64,000 bases of DNA from Algoriphagus mannitolivorans DSM 15301. Its GTDB lineage: Bacteria > Bacteroidota > Bacteroidia > Cytophagales > Cyclobacteriaceae. Below the pieces are notes generated by a model. That model saw nothing but the letters and a program-made list of their open reading frames with translations, did not search any database and had not been told where the DNA came from. Positions 1 through 8,804 of the stretch are shown piece after piece. The stretch lies in contig NZ_AUBV01000014.1 of assembly GCF_000429425.1 (NCBI RefSeq), forward strand, positions 62,001-126,000, given 5' to 3'. Within the stretch, counting starts at the first letter, position 1. Every line of letters starts with the position of its first letter. A program made the position numbers and the translations under genes.

Positions 1-38
1 ACATCGAAAAGAGATCTACCGGTATTTCCCCTAATTCC

Positions 39-1157
39 ATGAAAAACTTTTATTTCCTTTTCCTGATCATTTTTTTGATGCACCAAAGCTATTCCCAATC
101 CCGCCCAAGGGAGCTGGGAGTTCCATTCGGAATTTTGCCAGCTGGTCAACTCAACGCCATTACAGATGTGCCAGGGGTGAAAGTAGGTCAGCTGACTAAA
201 ATCGAAGGCGAAAGCATACGCACCGGGGTGACGGCGATCCTTCCCCATGGAGGAAATCTATTTCAGGAGAAAGTGCCTGCGGCAATTTTTGTGGGGAACG
301 GATTCGGCAAATTGGCAGGAGTCACCCAAATCCAGGAACTGGGAAATATCGAGTCTCCCATTGTTTTGACCAGCACTTTGAGTGTAGCGGCAGGAATTGA
401 AGGGGTGGTACGCTACTCGCTCCATCAACCCGGAAATGAATCTGTTCAATCTGTAAATGCGGTCGTAGGGGAGACCAACGATGGCTATCTGCATGACATT
501 CGTGGGATGCACATTTCACCCAAAGAAGTCATAAGAGCTATAGAATCCGCAAAATCGGGGACTGTTGAGGAAGGCAATGTGGGTGCAGGAACAGGTACGG
601 TGTGTTTTGGCTGGAAAGGCGGAATAGGAACTTCCTCCAGAAAATTGCCTGAAAGTCTCGGCGGCTATACCGTAGGAGTGTTAGTACAGACCAATTTTGG
701 AGGTAATCTTCAGATAGCAGGAATCCCTGTGGGCGAAAAACTGGGGAAGTATCCATTCAAAGATGCTCTGGAAAAATCCGACGGAAGTTGCATGATCGTT
801 GTAGCAACAGATGCTCCGGTGTTGGAAAGAAATCTGGAACGCATGGCCCAGCGCGCCATGATGGGTTTAGCCAAGACGGGAGGGATTGCTTCTAATGGTT
901 CTGGAGATTATGTTATAGCTTTTTCTACGAATGAGGGATTAAGAGTCCCTTATTCAAATCCTTCCCAAAAACTTTTGAAAGCTGAATTTCTGGGAAATGA
1001 GGATATGACGGCTTTATTTTTGGCAGTCATTGAGGCTACGGAGGAAGCGATCATCAACTCCTTATTTGCAGCTGAAACCATGACAGGAAAAGATGGAAGA
1101 ACCGTGGAGGCCTTACCCAAACAGAAGGTATTGGAATGGCTGAAGGGGAAAAACTGA
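39..1157 (+). CDS. P1 (DmpA-type) aminopeptidase, exported
   Basis: This 372-residue protein belongs to the P1 peptidase family (DmpA L-aminopeptidase/D-esterase), whose members are made as one chain and cut themselves into two subunits in front of the catalytic serine. The expected cleavage motif NGSGDY is present with Ser288 as the likely nucleophile, and the N-terminal family signature around GVPFGILPAG is intact. Residues 1-19 form a hydrophobic signal peptide ending SYS-Q, so it probably acts in the periplasm. Length is normal for the family. It converges on the DUF202 gene with a 5-bp gap. The true peptide substrate cannot be told from sequence. Confidence 0.9.
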   Translation: MKNFYFLFLIIFLMHQSYSQSRPRELGVPFGILPAGQLNAITDVPGVKVGQLTKIEGESIRTGVTAILPHGGNLFQEKVPAAIFVGNGFGKLAGVTQIQELGNIESPIVLTSTLSVAAGIEGVVRYSLHQPGNESVQSVNAVVGETNDGYLHDIRGMHISPKEVIRAIESAKSGTVEEGNVGAGTGTVCFGWKGGIGTSSRKLPESLGGYTVGVLVQTNFGGNLQIAGIPVGEKLGKYPFKDALEKSDGSCMIVVATDAPVLERNLERMAQRAMMGLAKTGGIASNGSGDYVIAFSTNEGLRVPYSNPSQKLLKAEFLGNEDMTALFLAVIEATEEAIINSLFAAETMTGKDGRTVEALPKQKVLEWLKGKN

Positions 1158-1162
1158 ATCGC

Positions 1163-1567
1163 TTAGGCTTTGAATAGAATAAGGCCGACCAAGGACAGTG
1201 CCAAAACTAACAAAAGAATTGACAGCAGGGCGGCCACAGAATATCTGGAATCGGGATAGCTTTCTTTCAGGGTTCTCATGCTTTTCATATGCTGAAAAAG
1301 GGAAAGAGACAGCATGATGAAGGATAGAATATAGAGCACCAAAGCAAGTTCCCGCCCGGTAAAAGTTTCAAATAAAGGTGATTTCTTGGTTGCTACACGG
1401 TTGAAAAAGAACTCATAGACCACCACTCCAAAAGCTAATATGGTAAAAGAAGTTCTGATCCAAGCCAGCTGGAGTCGCTCAAATGCGGCCCTTGCTCGTT
1501 CTAATTGAATTCTTTTTTTCGCTTTCTTACTTTCTGAAATTTCAGATTCTTTATGATGTTCTTCCAT
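1163..1567 (-). CDS. DUF202 (YidH-like) membrane protein
   Basis: A 134-residue protein with a charged N-terminus (about 40 residues rich in Lys, Glu, Arg) followed by three predicted membrane segments (roughly 45-60, 75-95 and 110-132). The segment LERARAAFERLQLAWIRTSF matches the start of the DUF202/YidH family, in which an arginine-rich stretch precedes the first helix. Function is unknown in this family. It is monocistronic here and converges with the P1 peptidase gene. Confidence 0.8.
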   Translation of the reverse strand: MEEHHKESEISESKKAKKRIQLERARAAFERLQLAWIRTSFTILAFGVVVYEFFFNRVATKKSPLFETFTGRELALVLYILSFIMLSLSLFQHMKSMRTLKESYPDSRYSVAALLSILLLVLALSLVGLILFKA

Positions 1568-1708
1568 GAATCTGCAGAATATTTATTGGATATTAAGATA
1601 GAATCTAACAAAAAACTGGGGCTTGAGATAACCTTTCTCAAATAAAAGCGGTGACTTCCCGAGTTTTTTAACTAAAAAAATTATTTAAGAAAATAGTTTA
1701 ATCCGAAT

Positions 1709-2899
1709 ATGGAAAAACAAAGTGAAATAACTTGGCTAGAACATTTGCAAAGAAATAGTTGGGAACCGGAAGTCATTATTTCAGGTATTTCTCTTGCAGT
1801 ATTATTTATTATACCGTCCAGATTATTTGAAGTTTCTGTGGTTTTGATTCAGGATTATGGATTGGAGCAAATTCCGGCTCAACTGATCTTGGTGTATTTT
1901 TCGTTGATAATCACTGTTTTTAAGATATTTCTGGTCATACATCTGGTTATGAGATTTATTTGGGCAGGAATGCTGGGAATTACCTATGCATTTCCGGATG
2001 GTGTAATCAAGGAAAAGCTATTTAAGTATTCCCAGACCGTAGAGTATCCCCACCCCAATATTTACCTTCTAAAGCTAGAGCGATGGTGCAGTATGCTCTA
2101 TGGTTTTCCAATATCTCTTGCGGTTCCAATATTTAGTATTACTGTGTACTTAATCTTACTCATAGGGATTTATTTGGTATTCAATTTAGACTTTCAGGTC
2201 GTCTATTTGGTCTTTATGGTTTCTATCATTTTTTTCACCATAGCGTCATTTGTCGGGAAAAACTCTAGAATTAAGAACAAAGTTGGCAGCAGCATGAGTG
2301 GCACTATCGGTGCGGTGTACCAAAGCAATCTTGGAAAATGGGCATTTGTTATATTTTCCCTCTTGTTGGTTTTGATCTCGGCACCTTTTATTACTCAAGA
2401 TTTGAGTGGATTTTCATCTTATCAAATCCAAGTTAATTTAGACCAGGAGGATTTTGACTGGCCGAATGACCGGGAGTATTTTGAAGAGTATAATTCTGAA
2501 AAAAAACGATTTCCACGGGTCTGGACACCCACCAAAAGAGTTAATGAAAGTGTGTTGGAAATCTTTTTACCACTTTATCGGAGGGAACAAAATTCCATTG
2601 CTCAAATCAATAGTCTCTTGCCTAAAGACAGTATTCCATATGAAAAAGTAGAATCCTATCAGGATCAGTTTAGAATTTACTTGAATGATTCCCTTTTCCA
2701 ATTAAAAGATTGGTCACAAGTACAGGCAGGACATACTGGTCAGAGAGCATTATTAGGGCAATTACCAATAGGCCATTTAAGTCCTGGAATCCACGAAGTC
2801 CGATTGGAAAAACTAACCTATTTGCCTCCTTTTTTAGGTGCAGGAAATGACCTGAGATATCGGGAAAGATGGGCTAGGTTTGAATTTATTAAAGAATGA
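1709..2899 (+). CDS. Unknown multi-pass membrane protein
   Basis: I do not recognise this 396-residue protein. The N-terminal 240 residues hold about five hydrophobic segments (near 20-42, 50-85, 135-160, 160-180 and 210-230), and the last 160 residues are hydrophilic with many aromatic and charged residues, so it is probably an inner-membrane protein with a periplasmic C-terminal domain. The region before it (1568-1708) is AT-rich and likely carries its promoter. The stop lies 3 bp from the converging methyltransferase gene. Codon use looks slightly more AT-rich than its neighbours, which could mean a separate origin, but I have not measured it. Confidence 0.7.
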   Translation: MEKQSEITWLEHLQRNSWEPEVIISGISLAVLFIIPSRLFEVSVVLIQDYGLEQIPAQLILVYFSLIITVFKIFLVIHLVMRFIWAGMLGITYAFPDGVIKEKLFKYSQTVEYPHPNIYLLKLERWCSMLYGFPISLAVPIFSITVYLILLIGIYLVFNLDFQVVYLVFMVSIIFFTIASFVGKNSRIKNKVGSSMSGTIGAVYQSNLGKWAFVIFSLLLVLISAPFITQDLSGFSSYQIQVNLDQEDFDWPNDREYFEEYNSEKKRFPRVWTPTKRVNESVLEIFLPLYRREQNSIAQINSLLPKDSIPYEKVESYQDQFRIYLNDSLFQLKDWSQVQAGHTGQRALLGQLPIGHLSPGIHEVRLEKLTYLPPFLGAGNDLRYRERWARFEFIKE

Positions 2900-2902
2900 A
2901 AC

Positions 2903-4279
2903 TTAAATCCGAATTCTCCATTCCTTGGGATAGTAATTGTTGATTCGGTTGCCAAGATTCTTTATCCAGCCTAATGGTAATCCCTGATACTTGATCAAAA
3001 CCCAGCCGAGAGGGATGTCTTCGATCTGGAAATCATTTTTTCTCAAAAACTCCAAGGCTTGGCTTTGTGTCAGTTCGAGGCTTGAAAATTGGGTTTTAGG
3101 CAAATTCGACAATGCCCATTCATGACTTGGAATCCATTCGTTTTTTTGCTTTTTGCCCAGCTCGACCCCAAAATAGCGAAGGCTAAGCACTTGGCTGAGC
3201 TTTTCAAAATAGCGATAAAATTCCCTTTGAATCCGGAAATAGGAGTCGTTTAGGGTGTAGTATTTTCCTGACCCGTCGAATCCCAATTCTAATTCCAGAG
3301 CCTCTGCGTCTTTTTCACTGACAGATTTCAAAACAGCATGTTTGAAATCCTTGATTCTGCCAGGTTCCTGGCTTGAGGCGGTGTCTGGTCTTTTCAGAAT
3401 AGTGATGAAAAAACCCTCTCCTTCTACCAAATGTGGGAAAAATCGATAGCCATAAAATTTTCCGTCCTCTGTTTGCACACTGGATTCCACAATTCCCCAG
3501 GATTCTTCGAGGGCAATCCGAACCGGCTCGAAGGCAAATTCATCGGTGAGAAATCGGATCATGTCTTCATTTTCCTGTTCGTTGAAAGTACAGGTAGAAT
3601 AAATCAGGTATCCCCCTCCTTTGACCAATGCCCCGGCTTGATCCATAATCCGTTTTTGCCGTGAAGCGCAAAGCGTCACGTGGTCCACAGACCATTCTTC
3701 CCGGGCTTGTGGGTCTTTTCGGAACATGCCCTCTCCGGAGCATGGAGCGTCTACTAACACCAAATCAAAGAAACCCTCCAATGGGTAAAAATGATCGGGG
3801 TCATTATTGGTGACTAAGGTATTTCCCAGACCCCATTTGATGACATTTTCTTTGAGAATCTGGGCTCTGGATTGAATTACCTCATTGGCCACCAGAAGGC
3901 CTTCATTTCCTAAATAGGTGGACAAAAGTGTGCTTTTTCCTCCGGGAGCAGCTGCCAGATCCAAGTATATGCCTTTGGGAATTTCCAGGCTTTTTAGAAT
4001 GTGATCGATAAACATGGAGGAGGCTTCCTGGACGTAGTAGCCACCTGCATGAAAAATGGGATCAAGGGTAAAGCTTGGCCTTTCTTCCAAAAAATAGCCA
4101 GTAACTGTCCATGGAATCTGACTGGCAGACCAATTGAGTTTGAAAGGTTTTGAGGTGTTTAGCCGAATGGAAGTTCGGGCAGGCTTATCGATGGCATTTA
4201 AAAAAAGCTCGTATTCTTTCTTTCCCAATAGGATTTGCATCTGGGATTCGAAGTCCTTGGGAAGTTGGATAGCTGACAT
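2903..4279 (-). CDS. rsmF: RsmF/NOL1-NOP2-Sun family rRNA m5C methyltransferase
   Basis: A 458-residue S-adenosylmethionine-dependent RNA cytosine-C5 methyltransferase. The SAM loop AAAPGGKST lies near residues 109-117, and both catalytic cysteines are visible: the PC motif DAPCSGEG with Cys180 and the TC motif STCTFNEQE with Cys230. The C-terminal part past residue 300 has the PUA-like region found in RsmF/YebU, which methylates 16S rRNA C1407 in E. coli. Family membership is firm; the exact target is inferred from architecture. It diverges from the DUF1304 gene. Confidence 0.88.
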   Translation of the reverse strand: MSAIQLPKDFESQMQILLGKKEYELFLNAIDKPARTSIRLNTSKPFKLNWSASQIPWTVTGYFLEERPSFTLDPIFHAGGYYVQEASSMFIDHILKSLEIPKGIYLDLAAAPGGKSTLLSTYLGNEGLLVANEVIQSRAQILKENVIKWGLGNTLVTNNDPDHFYPLEGFFDLVLVDAPCSGEGMFRKDPQAREEWSVDHVTLCASRQKRIMDQAGALVKGGGYLIYSTCTFNEQENEDMIRFLTDEFAFEPVRIALEESWGIVESSVQTEDGKFYGYRFFPHLVEGEGFFITILKRPDTASSQEPGRIKDFKHAVLKSVSEKDAEALELELGFDGSGKYYTLNDSYFRIQREFYRYFEKLSQVLSLRYFGVELGKKQKNEWIPSHEWALSNLPKTQFSSLELTQSQALEFLRKNDFQIEDIPLGWVLIKYQGLPLGWIKNLGNRINNYYPKEWRIRI

Positions 4280-4390
4280 GGGTCAAAGATAGTGATCAGA
4301 TTTCAGTCCAAATTGGTAGATTTTCTGATAACTGAGATTGATCAATGAACACTTTAAAAATGTGTAAATTAATCCTGAACTCATACAACT

Positions 4391-4750
4391 ATGGAACTCC
4401 TTACTAACCTCCTCATTGGGCTGATAGCCGCATTGCATTTGTATTTTTTATGGTTTGAGATGTTTGCCTGGGAGACTACAGGGAGGAAGATTTTTCGGCA
4501 GATGCCTAAAGATATTTTCCCCAAAACGAAGGTAATGGCCGCAAATCAGGGCTTGTATAATGGATTTCTGGTAGCGGGTTTGGTTTGGTCCTTGATTATT
4601 ACTGACCCGGTCTGGGCGGATAAAGTAGCCTTGTTTTTTCTGACCTGCGTCTTGATTGCAGGGATTTTTGGGGCAATTACAGCGAGTAAAAAAATATTCT
4701 ATGTGCAGGGCTTGCCGGCCTTGGTGGGGATTGTATTGATTTTGATTTAG
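4391..4750 (+). CDS. DUF1304 membrane protein
   Basis: A 119-residue protein with four predicted membrane helices (near 5-25, 50-70, 75-95 and 100-118). The segment after helix 1, with HLYFLWFEMFAW and later NQGLYNGFLVAGL, matches the DUF1304 family of small membrane proteins of unknown function. It stands alone, diverging from the rRNA methyltransferase and ending 20 bp before the converging MNT gene. Confidence 0.8.
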   Translation: MELLTNLLIGLIAALHLYFLWFEMFAWETTGRKIFRQMPKDIFPKTKVMAANQGLYNGFLVAGLVWSLIITDPVWADKVALFFLTCVLIAGIFGAITASKKIFYVQGLPALVGIVLILI

Positions 4751-4770
4751 GTTCACGGCAGCCGTCGGTA

Positions 4771-5088
4771 TTAGGCTATTTGAATTCCTGTTTCTTTAAT
4801 TTTTGAAATCAAAGAAGAACCTTCCGAATTCTCATAATTTTTGGTCCCAATGATAATGGGCTCAATTCTAGAATTGACTTTGCTGGTCAACCTCCAAACT
4901 TTTCCTACCAATCTATCATTGGATTCCTCAAATCCGTCCGAAACTAACAAAACATCAATATCGCTTTCTTCAGTGGCAGAATTATCTCCATAGCTTCCGT
5001 ACAAGAAAGCTTTACTGACTGAAATTCCCTCGGCGCGAAGAATTTCAATGTATTTTTTCAGTAGTTGGATAACCTCTCCTTGAGCCAT
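4771..5088 (-). CDS. MNT-type nucleotidyltransferase (MntA-like antitoxin)
   Basis: A 105-residue minimal nucleotidyltransferase. Residues 31-45 carry the family signature GSYG...SDIDV, with Ser32 of the GS motif and the metal-binding pair Asp43/Asp45. In MNT-HEPN (MntA-HepT) pairs this enzyme transfers AMP to the HEPN ribonuclease and silences it. The gene overlaps the 3' end of an upstream HEPN reading frame by 31 bp, the usual arrangement of such pairs. Here the partner is interrupted by an amber codon, so this may be an orphan antitoxin that has outlived its toxin. Confidence 0.85.
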   Translation of the reverse strand: MAQGEVIQLLKKYIEILRAEGISVSKAFLYGSYGDNSATEESDIDVLLVSDGFEESNDRLVGKVWRLTSKVNSRIEPIIIGTKNYENSEGSSLISKIKETGIQIA

Positions 5089-5450
5089 GATAATTGCATT
5101 TTAGTTTCTCTCAAATAGTCTTGAACCACTCGATATTCGGGAATAAACGGTTGATATCCCGGGTATCTTCCTTCCAATTGATATTTCATCAACACGCCGA
5201 AAAACTCCAAGGTTTCATCCTTAAGTAATAGTTCAGATTTTTCAGAAAGATAAATCAAGTTGTGGGATTTGGGAGCTAATTCTCCAGTGACTTTGACCAC
5301 ATGCGCTTTGATTGCTTTCTCGATAACCAAATGACAAAAGAATAAACCATGTAGAAATCTGCGTTCCTCGATCAGAATTTCAGCAACTTCTAGATCTTCA
5401 GAAGCTCCAGTAATCTAATATTCAACTTGTTTTTCAATGTTTATTCCCAT
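5058..5450 (-). pseudogene. HEPN-domain toxin gene interrupted by an amber codon
   Basis: Read from the ATG at 5450 the frame encodes MGINIEKQVEY, then TAG at 5417-5415, then ITGASEDLEVAEILIEERR and on through EKAIKAH to a normal end at 5058. This is a full-length HEPN protein of about 130 residues: helix 1 (EDLEVAEILIEERRFLHG), helix 2 (IEKAIKAHVV) and the C-terminal RYPGY element are all present. The stop falls where related proteins often have a tryptophan (VEYW), one transition away from TGG. The longest uninterrupted frame starts at a TTG at 5330 and lacks the first helix, so I do not think it is a real start. Pseudogene, sequencing error and readthrough are all possible. Confidence 0.72.
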
Positions 5451-5499
5451 TTGTGTTATCAGTTCTAATAGGCCAATTCTGACCAAAAAATTTTCATAG

Positions 5500-5741
5500 A
5501 GTTCTGCCTGCTTTAATTCGTTTTTGAGTTCTTCCTAGAAAATATATCGACCTTATTTAAAATCTTCCTCCGCTTCAGCCACTCGATTTTCAAATTCCTC
5601 CATGGTCACTGGAAAGATTGACTAATGATAGTTACTCTGAACTGCTTTCTTTGGATTAGACTCGAATTGATTCAAAATATCTTCATCCTGAAGATTGAAC
5701 AGCTAGGAGATTAGATTTATTTTTTTCTCTGCAATGGTCAT
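5500..5741 (-). pseudogene. Antitoxin-like remnant with four in-frame stops
   Basis: No open frame covers this stretch, but from the ATG at 5741 one frame reads MTIAEKKINLIS*LFNLQDE, then ...TMEEFENRVAEAEEDFK*GR and YIF*EELKNEL. The pattern (EKKxxLIxWL at the start, a helix like AEEDFxxGR, then EELK) resembles the small antitoxins that precede toxin genes in many Bacteroidota. Stops lie at 5705-5703 (TAG), 5624-5622 (TAG), 5555-5553 (TAA) and 5537-5535 (TAG). The frame runs on, unshifted, into the HEPN gene (291 bp between the two ATGs). The 3' limit is a guess. Confidence 0.55.
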
Positions 5742-5767
5742 ATTTAACTCGTTTCAATGCTCAATTT

Positions 5768-5791
5768 AAAAAAAAAGAGGCTTTCGCCCCT
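5768..5791 (-). terminator. Terminator of the VWA/AAA operon
   Basis: Just after the stop codon of the ATPase gene the minus strand has the stem AGGGGC / GCCTCT (one G-T pair) closed by a GAAA tetraloop and followed by nine Ts. This is a textbook intrinsic terminator. Confidence 0.8.
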
Positions 5792-5795
5792 TCTT

Positions 5796-7322
5796 TTAAT
5801 TATCGTCATCTTCCTCAAAATCGTCTTCATCCCCTGCCCCCATATCAAACATGGAGCTAAAAAGATCTTTGAATTGAAGTCCGGTGTCAAGTAGCTTTTT
5901 GCTTAATTGGGAATATTCGGCAAGGCCATGAAGGGCAAACTCCATGAAGAATTCTTTTTCCTTTTCCGGGAGAGTCTTCACCATCTGCGTGACTACTTCC
6001 TCAAGTCCTGGGACTGAGTGGAGAAGTGTTTTGTATTCCTTATCTGACTGGGAAGCCAAGATATCCAGTTCGTTTCCTTCTCCAAACCAAGCCAATGGAA
6101 TCACATAGGGATTGCCATTCTTGTCTTTTTTCTTTTGTTCTGGAGATGGAAAATAATTCACAAACTGGCTTCTTATCGCTTTTCCAATCAAATTGTATGC
6201 AACCAAACCTGCGCCTTCCTGTTCTCCTTCATAGACCAGTTCGACTTTACCGGTAATCGCTGGAATCACCCCAATCAAATCTGCAATTCGGACGACCGTA
6301 TTGCTTTCTCCATTGAGATAAAGTCTTCTTTCTGCAGCAGAAATCAGGTTTTCATAGGCTGAAATAGTCAAACGGGCAGAGACCCCACTTTTTTCGTCCA
6401 CAAATTCTGAACCCCTTGCTTCCACGGCAATTTGCTCGATAAGGTCCTTCATCAGTTCTGGAACGTGGATATTTTCCACCGGCTTTCCTGCCAAATTTGC
6501 TTCTTGGGCGGTGATCTTTTTGCCGATTTCGATGGACTTGGGGTAGTGGGTGATGATTTGGCTTTCGATTCGGTCTTTGAGGGGAGTGACGATACTTCCC
6601 CGATTGGTATAATCCTCTGGATTGGCAGTAAAGACAAACTGAATGTCCAGTGGCAATCTTAATTTGAAACCGCGAATCTGAATATCTCCTTCTTGGAGGA
6701 TATTGAACAAGGCCACCTGGATTCTGGCCTGTAAGTCCGGCAACTCGTTGATCACGAAAATGCACCGGTGAGAGCGTGGTACCAAGCCATAATGAATCAC
6801 CCGCTCGTCGTTATAGCTGAGTTTCATGGTTGCGGCTTTGATTGGGTCCACATCTCCGATAAGGTCAGCTACAGAGACGTCAGGTGTGGCCAGTTTTTCC
6901 GCATAGCGATCATTTCTGTGTAGCCAAGAGATTGGTGCATCATCTCCTTTTTCTTCGATTAGATTTTTGGAAAATGAGGAAATTGGATGAAGTGGGTCGT
7001 CATTAAGTTCAGAGCCAAACACTACGGGGACATATTCATCCAAAAGCTGGGTCATCATCCTTGCAATCCGGGTTTTTGCCTGCCCGCGAAGCCCAAGCAA
7101 GTTGATGTTGTGTCTGGAAAGTATCGCCCGCTCGATGTCAGGAATGACGGTATCCTCATAGCCCCAAATTCCCTCGAAAACATTTTCCTTCCGCTTGATC
7201 TTCAGAATCAAGTTGTCACGGAGTTCTTCTTTGATGGATTTGGGCTGATAGCCGGCTGCTTTGAGTTGGCCTAAGGTTTTGATTTGTAAGCGTTGGGATC
7301 CAGAGAGTGTTTGGTAGTCCAT
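5796..7322 (-). CDS. AAA+ ATPase, magnesium-chelatase subunit I-like
   Basis: A 508-residue AAA+ ATPase related to magnesium chelatase subunit I and MoxR proteins. The nucleotide loop GLRGQAKT is at 77-84, with Ala where most Walker A motifs have Gly before Lys. The Walker B strand reads CIFVINE with Asn192 in place of the usual Asp before Glu193, and sensor 1 is FTANPEDY with Asn235. The last 15 residues are almost all acidic. It starts 5 bp after the VWA gene, so the two are an operon: such pairs act as chaperone-like machines that insert metals or remodel client proteins. The client is not identifiable here, and no tetrapyrrole genes are nearby. Confidence 0.85.
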   Translation of the reverse strand: MDYQTLSGSQRLQIKTLGQLKAAGYQPKSIKEELRDNLILKIKRKENVFEGIWGYEDTVIPDIERAILSRHNINLLGLRGQAKTRIARMMTQLLDEYVPVVFGSELNDDPLHPISSFSKNLIEEKGDDAPISWLHRNDRYAEKLATPDVSVADLIGDVDPIKAATMKLSYNDERVIHYGLVPRSHRCIFVINELPDLQARIQVALFNILQEGDIQIRGFKLRLPLDIQFVFTANPEDYTNRGSIVTPLKDRIESQIITHYPKSIEIGKKITAQEANLAGKPVENIHVPELMKDLIEQIAVEARGSEFVDEKSGVSARLTISAYENLISAAERRLYLNGESNTVVRIADLIGVIPAITGKVELVYEGEQEGAGLVAYNLIGKAIRSQFVNYFPSPEQKKKDKNGNPYVIPLAWFGEGNELDILASQSDKEYKTLLHSVPGLEEVVTQMVKTLPEKEKEFFMEFALHGLAEYSQLSKKLLDTGLQFKDLFSSMFDMGAGDEDDFEEDDDN

Positions 7323-7327
7323 GTGGT

Positions 7328-8428
7328 TTAGAATCGTTTGGTTCGGTTGCGTCTATAATCTTCAAAAATGAGATCGCCAAGTCCCTTCAGGCTGCTGTAG
7401 TAGGCATTTCCGTTGTTGACTTTGGTAAACTCTTTGACAAATTCCTTAAGATAGGGGTCCGAGGCGATCATAAAGGTCGTTACGGGGATTTTCAATTTTC
7501 GGCATTGGGCAGCTAGCTTAAGTGTTTCTGAAAGGATTTTGCTGTCTATGCCAAAGGCATTTTTGTAGTACTTGATCCCGACTTTGAGACAAGTGGGCTT
7601 TCCGTCAGTGATCATAAAGATCTGTTTATTGGGATTCTTTCTGCGTCGGAGCAGATCCATAGCGAGTTCCAAACCTGCCACGGTGTTGGTATGGTAAGGC
7701 CCGACTTGGAGGTAGGGTAAATCTTTGATTTCGATCTGCCAGGCATCATTTCCAAAGACAATGATATCCAGAGTATCCTTGGGGTATCGGGTTTTGATCA
7801 GTTCGGCCAAAGCCATGGCCACTTTTTTTGCAGGCGTTATCCTGTCCTCCCCATACAAAATCATTGAATGAGAAATATCGATCATCAATACGGTGGAGGT
7901 TTGGGACCGGAACTCAGTCTCCACTACTTCCAGATCGTCTTCTGTCAGCAGGTAATCTCCGGAAAGCCCATGATTGGCTTGGGCATTTCTTAGCGAATCG
8001 GTAAGAGCAATTTGATCCAAATTATCTCCAAATTCATAAGCTCTGCGATCGGTGCCACGCTCTTCTCCTTGGCCGGAATGGGTGGTTTTGTGCTGACCTG
8101 ACTTTCCCCGCTTGAGTTTGCCGAAGATTTCTTCCAGTGCTGATTTACGGATGGTTTGCTCTGCTTTTCCGGTGATTTTAAATTCCCCTTTTTGGTTTTC
8201 CTCGGTTAGGTAGCCCTTGGTTTTGAGGTCCTCGATAAAGTCACCAATGCCGTAGTTGGGATTGGTGAGGTTGTAGCGCTTGTCCAAATTGGTAAGCCAA
8301 CTCAGCGCCTCTGCTACATCTCCGCCGGTCATGGTGACCAGCTGAAGAAATATGTTCAGCAGATTTTCAAAGGTGTTTTTCTCCGGGTCTTGGGGAGGAA
8401 TATATTGAGTGAATCGAAAGCCTTTCAT
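7328..8428 (-). CDS. VWA-domain protein, partner of the AAA+ ATPase
   Basis: A 366-residue protein whose C-terminal half (about 178-340) is a von Willebrand factor A domain. The metal-ion-dependent adhesion site DISHS sits at 184-188, and the later MITDGKPT strand supplies the third loop. The N-terminal 100 residues look like a helical or winged domain, followed by a basic linker. It resembles ChlD/CoxE-type subunits that work with ChlI- or MoxR-type ATPases, and it is the first gene of the two-gene operon. No signal peptide is seen, so it is cytoplasmic. Confidence 0.85.
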   Translation of the reverse strand: MKGFRFTQYIPPQDPEKNTFENLLNIFLQLVTMTGGDVAEALSWLTNLDKRYNLTNPNYGIGDFIEDLKTKGYLTEENQKGEFKITGKAEQTIRKSALEEIFGKLKRGKSGQHKTTHSGQGEERGTDRRAYEFGDNLDQIALTDSLRNAQANHGLSGDYLLTEDDLEVVETEFRSQTSTVLMIDISHSMILYGEDRITPAKKVAMALAELIKTRYPKDTLDIIVFGNDAWQIEIKDLPYLQVGPYHTNTVAGLELAMDLLRRRKNPNKQIFMITDGKPTCLKVGIKYYKNAFGIDSKILSETLKLAAQCRKLKIPVTTFMIASDPYLKEFVKEFTKVNNGNAYYSSLKGLGDLIFEDYRRNRTKRF

Positions 8429-8573
8429 AAGTAGATGTTAGACATTAGAAGCAAGACACCAATAGTAATTGGCTGTGATACAGAATCTAGCAATAAATTA
8501 ACTGGAATCGTTGAAAGGTTAACAAAGCGAGGGGCAACTGAGTTTAGTATTTGGAACAAAATCCGGGGAAAAC

Positions 8574-8798
8574 ATGAAAAACTATCATAGCGCAGTAGGA
8601 ATCGTGACGGGAGTGTTGATCTTGTTTGTCACCTTAATTCAATTCAATATTGACCAGGTTTTGATCTGGGGGATTTTTTTGGCTGCTCCGTTTTTGATTT
8701 TATGGATGGTATGGGCAGTATTGGCCGCGCCTGTAGAAATCGAGGAGACTTTTGAAGAACAGTGGTATCAGGATCGGGAGGATTTAAGAAGGGAGTAG
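8574..8798 (+). CDS. Small two-helix membrane protein, unknown
   Basis: A 74-residue protein with two hydrophobic helices (about 8-27 and 30-51) and a strongly acidic tail (EIEETFEEQWYQDREDLRRE). I do not recognise a family. It diverges from the VWA/AAA operon, and the 145-bp gap between them should hold both promoters. It ends 6 bp before the converging PIN gene. Confidence 0.6.
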   Translation: MKNYHSAVGIVTGVLILFVTLIQFNIDQVLIWGIFLAAPFLILWMVWAVLAAPVEIEETFEEQWYQDREDLRRE

Positions 8799-8804
8799 GA
8801 TAAA

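Noticed and set aside
5058..5330. A 90-residue HEPN protein starting at TTG 5330
   Set aside because: It lacks the first HEPN helix, which is present in the same frame upstream up to an amber codon; the full gene with a stop explains the data better.
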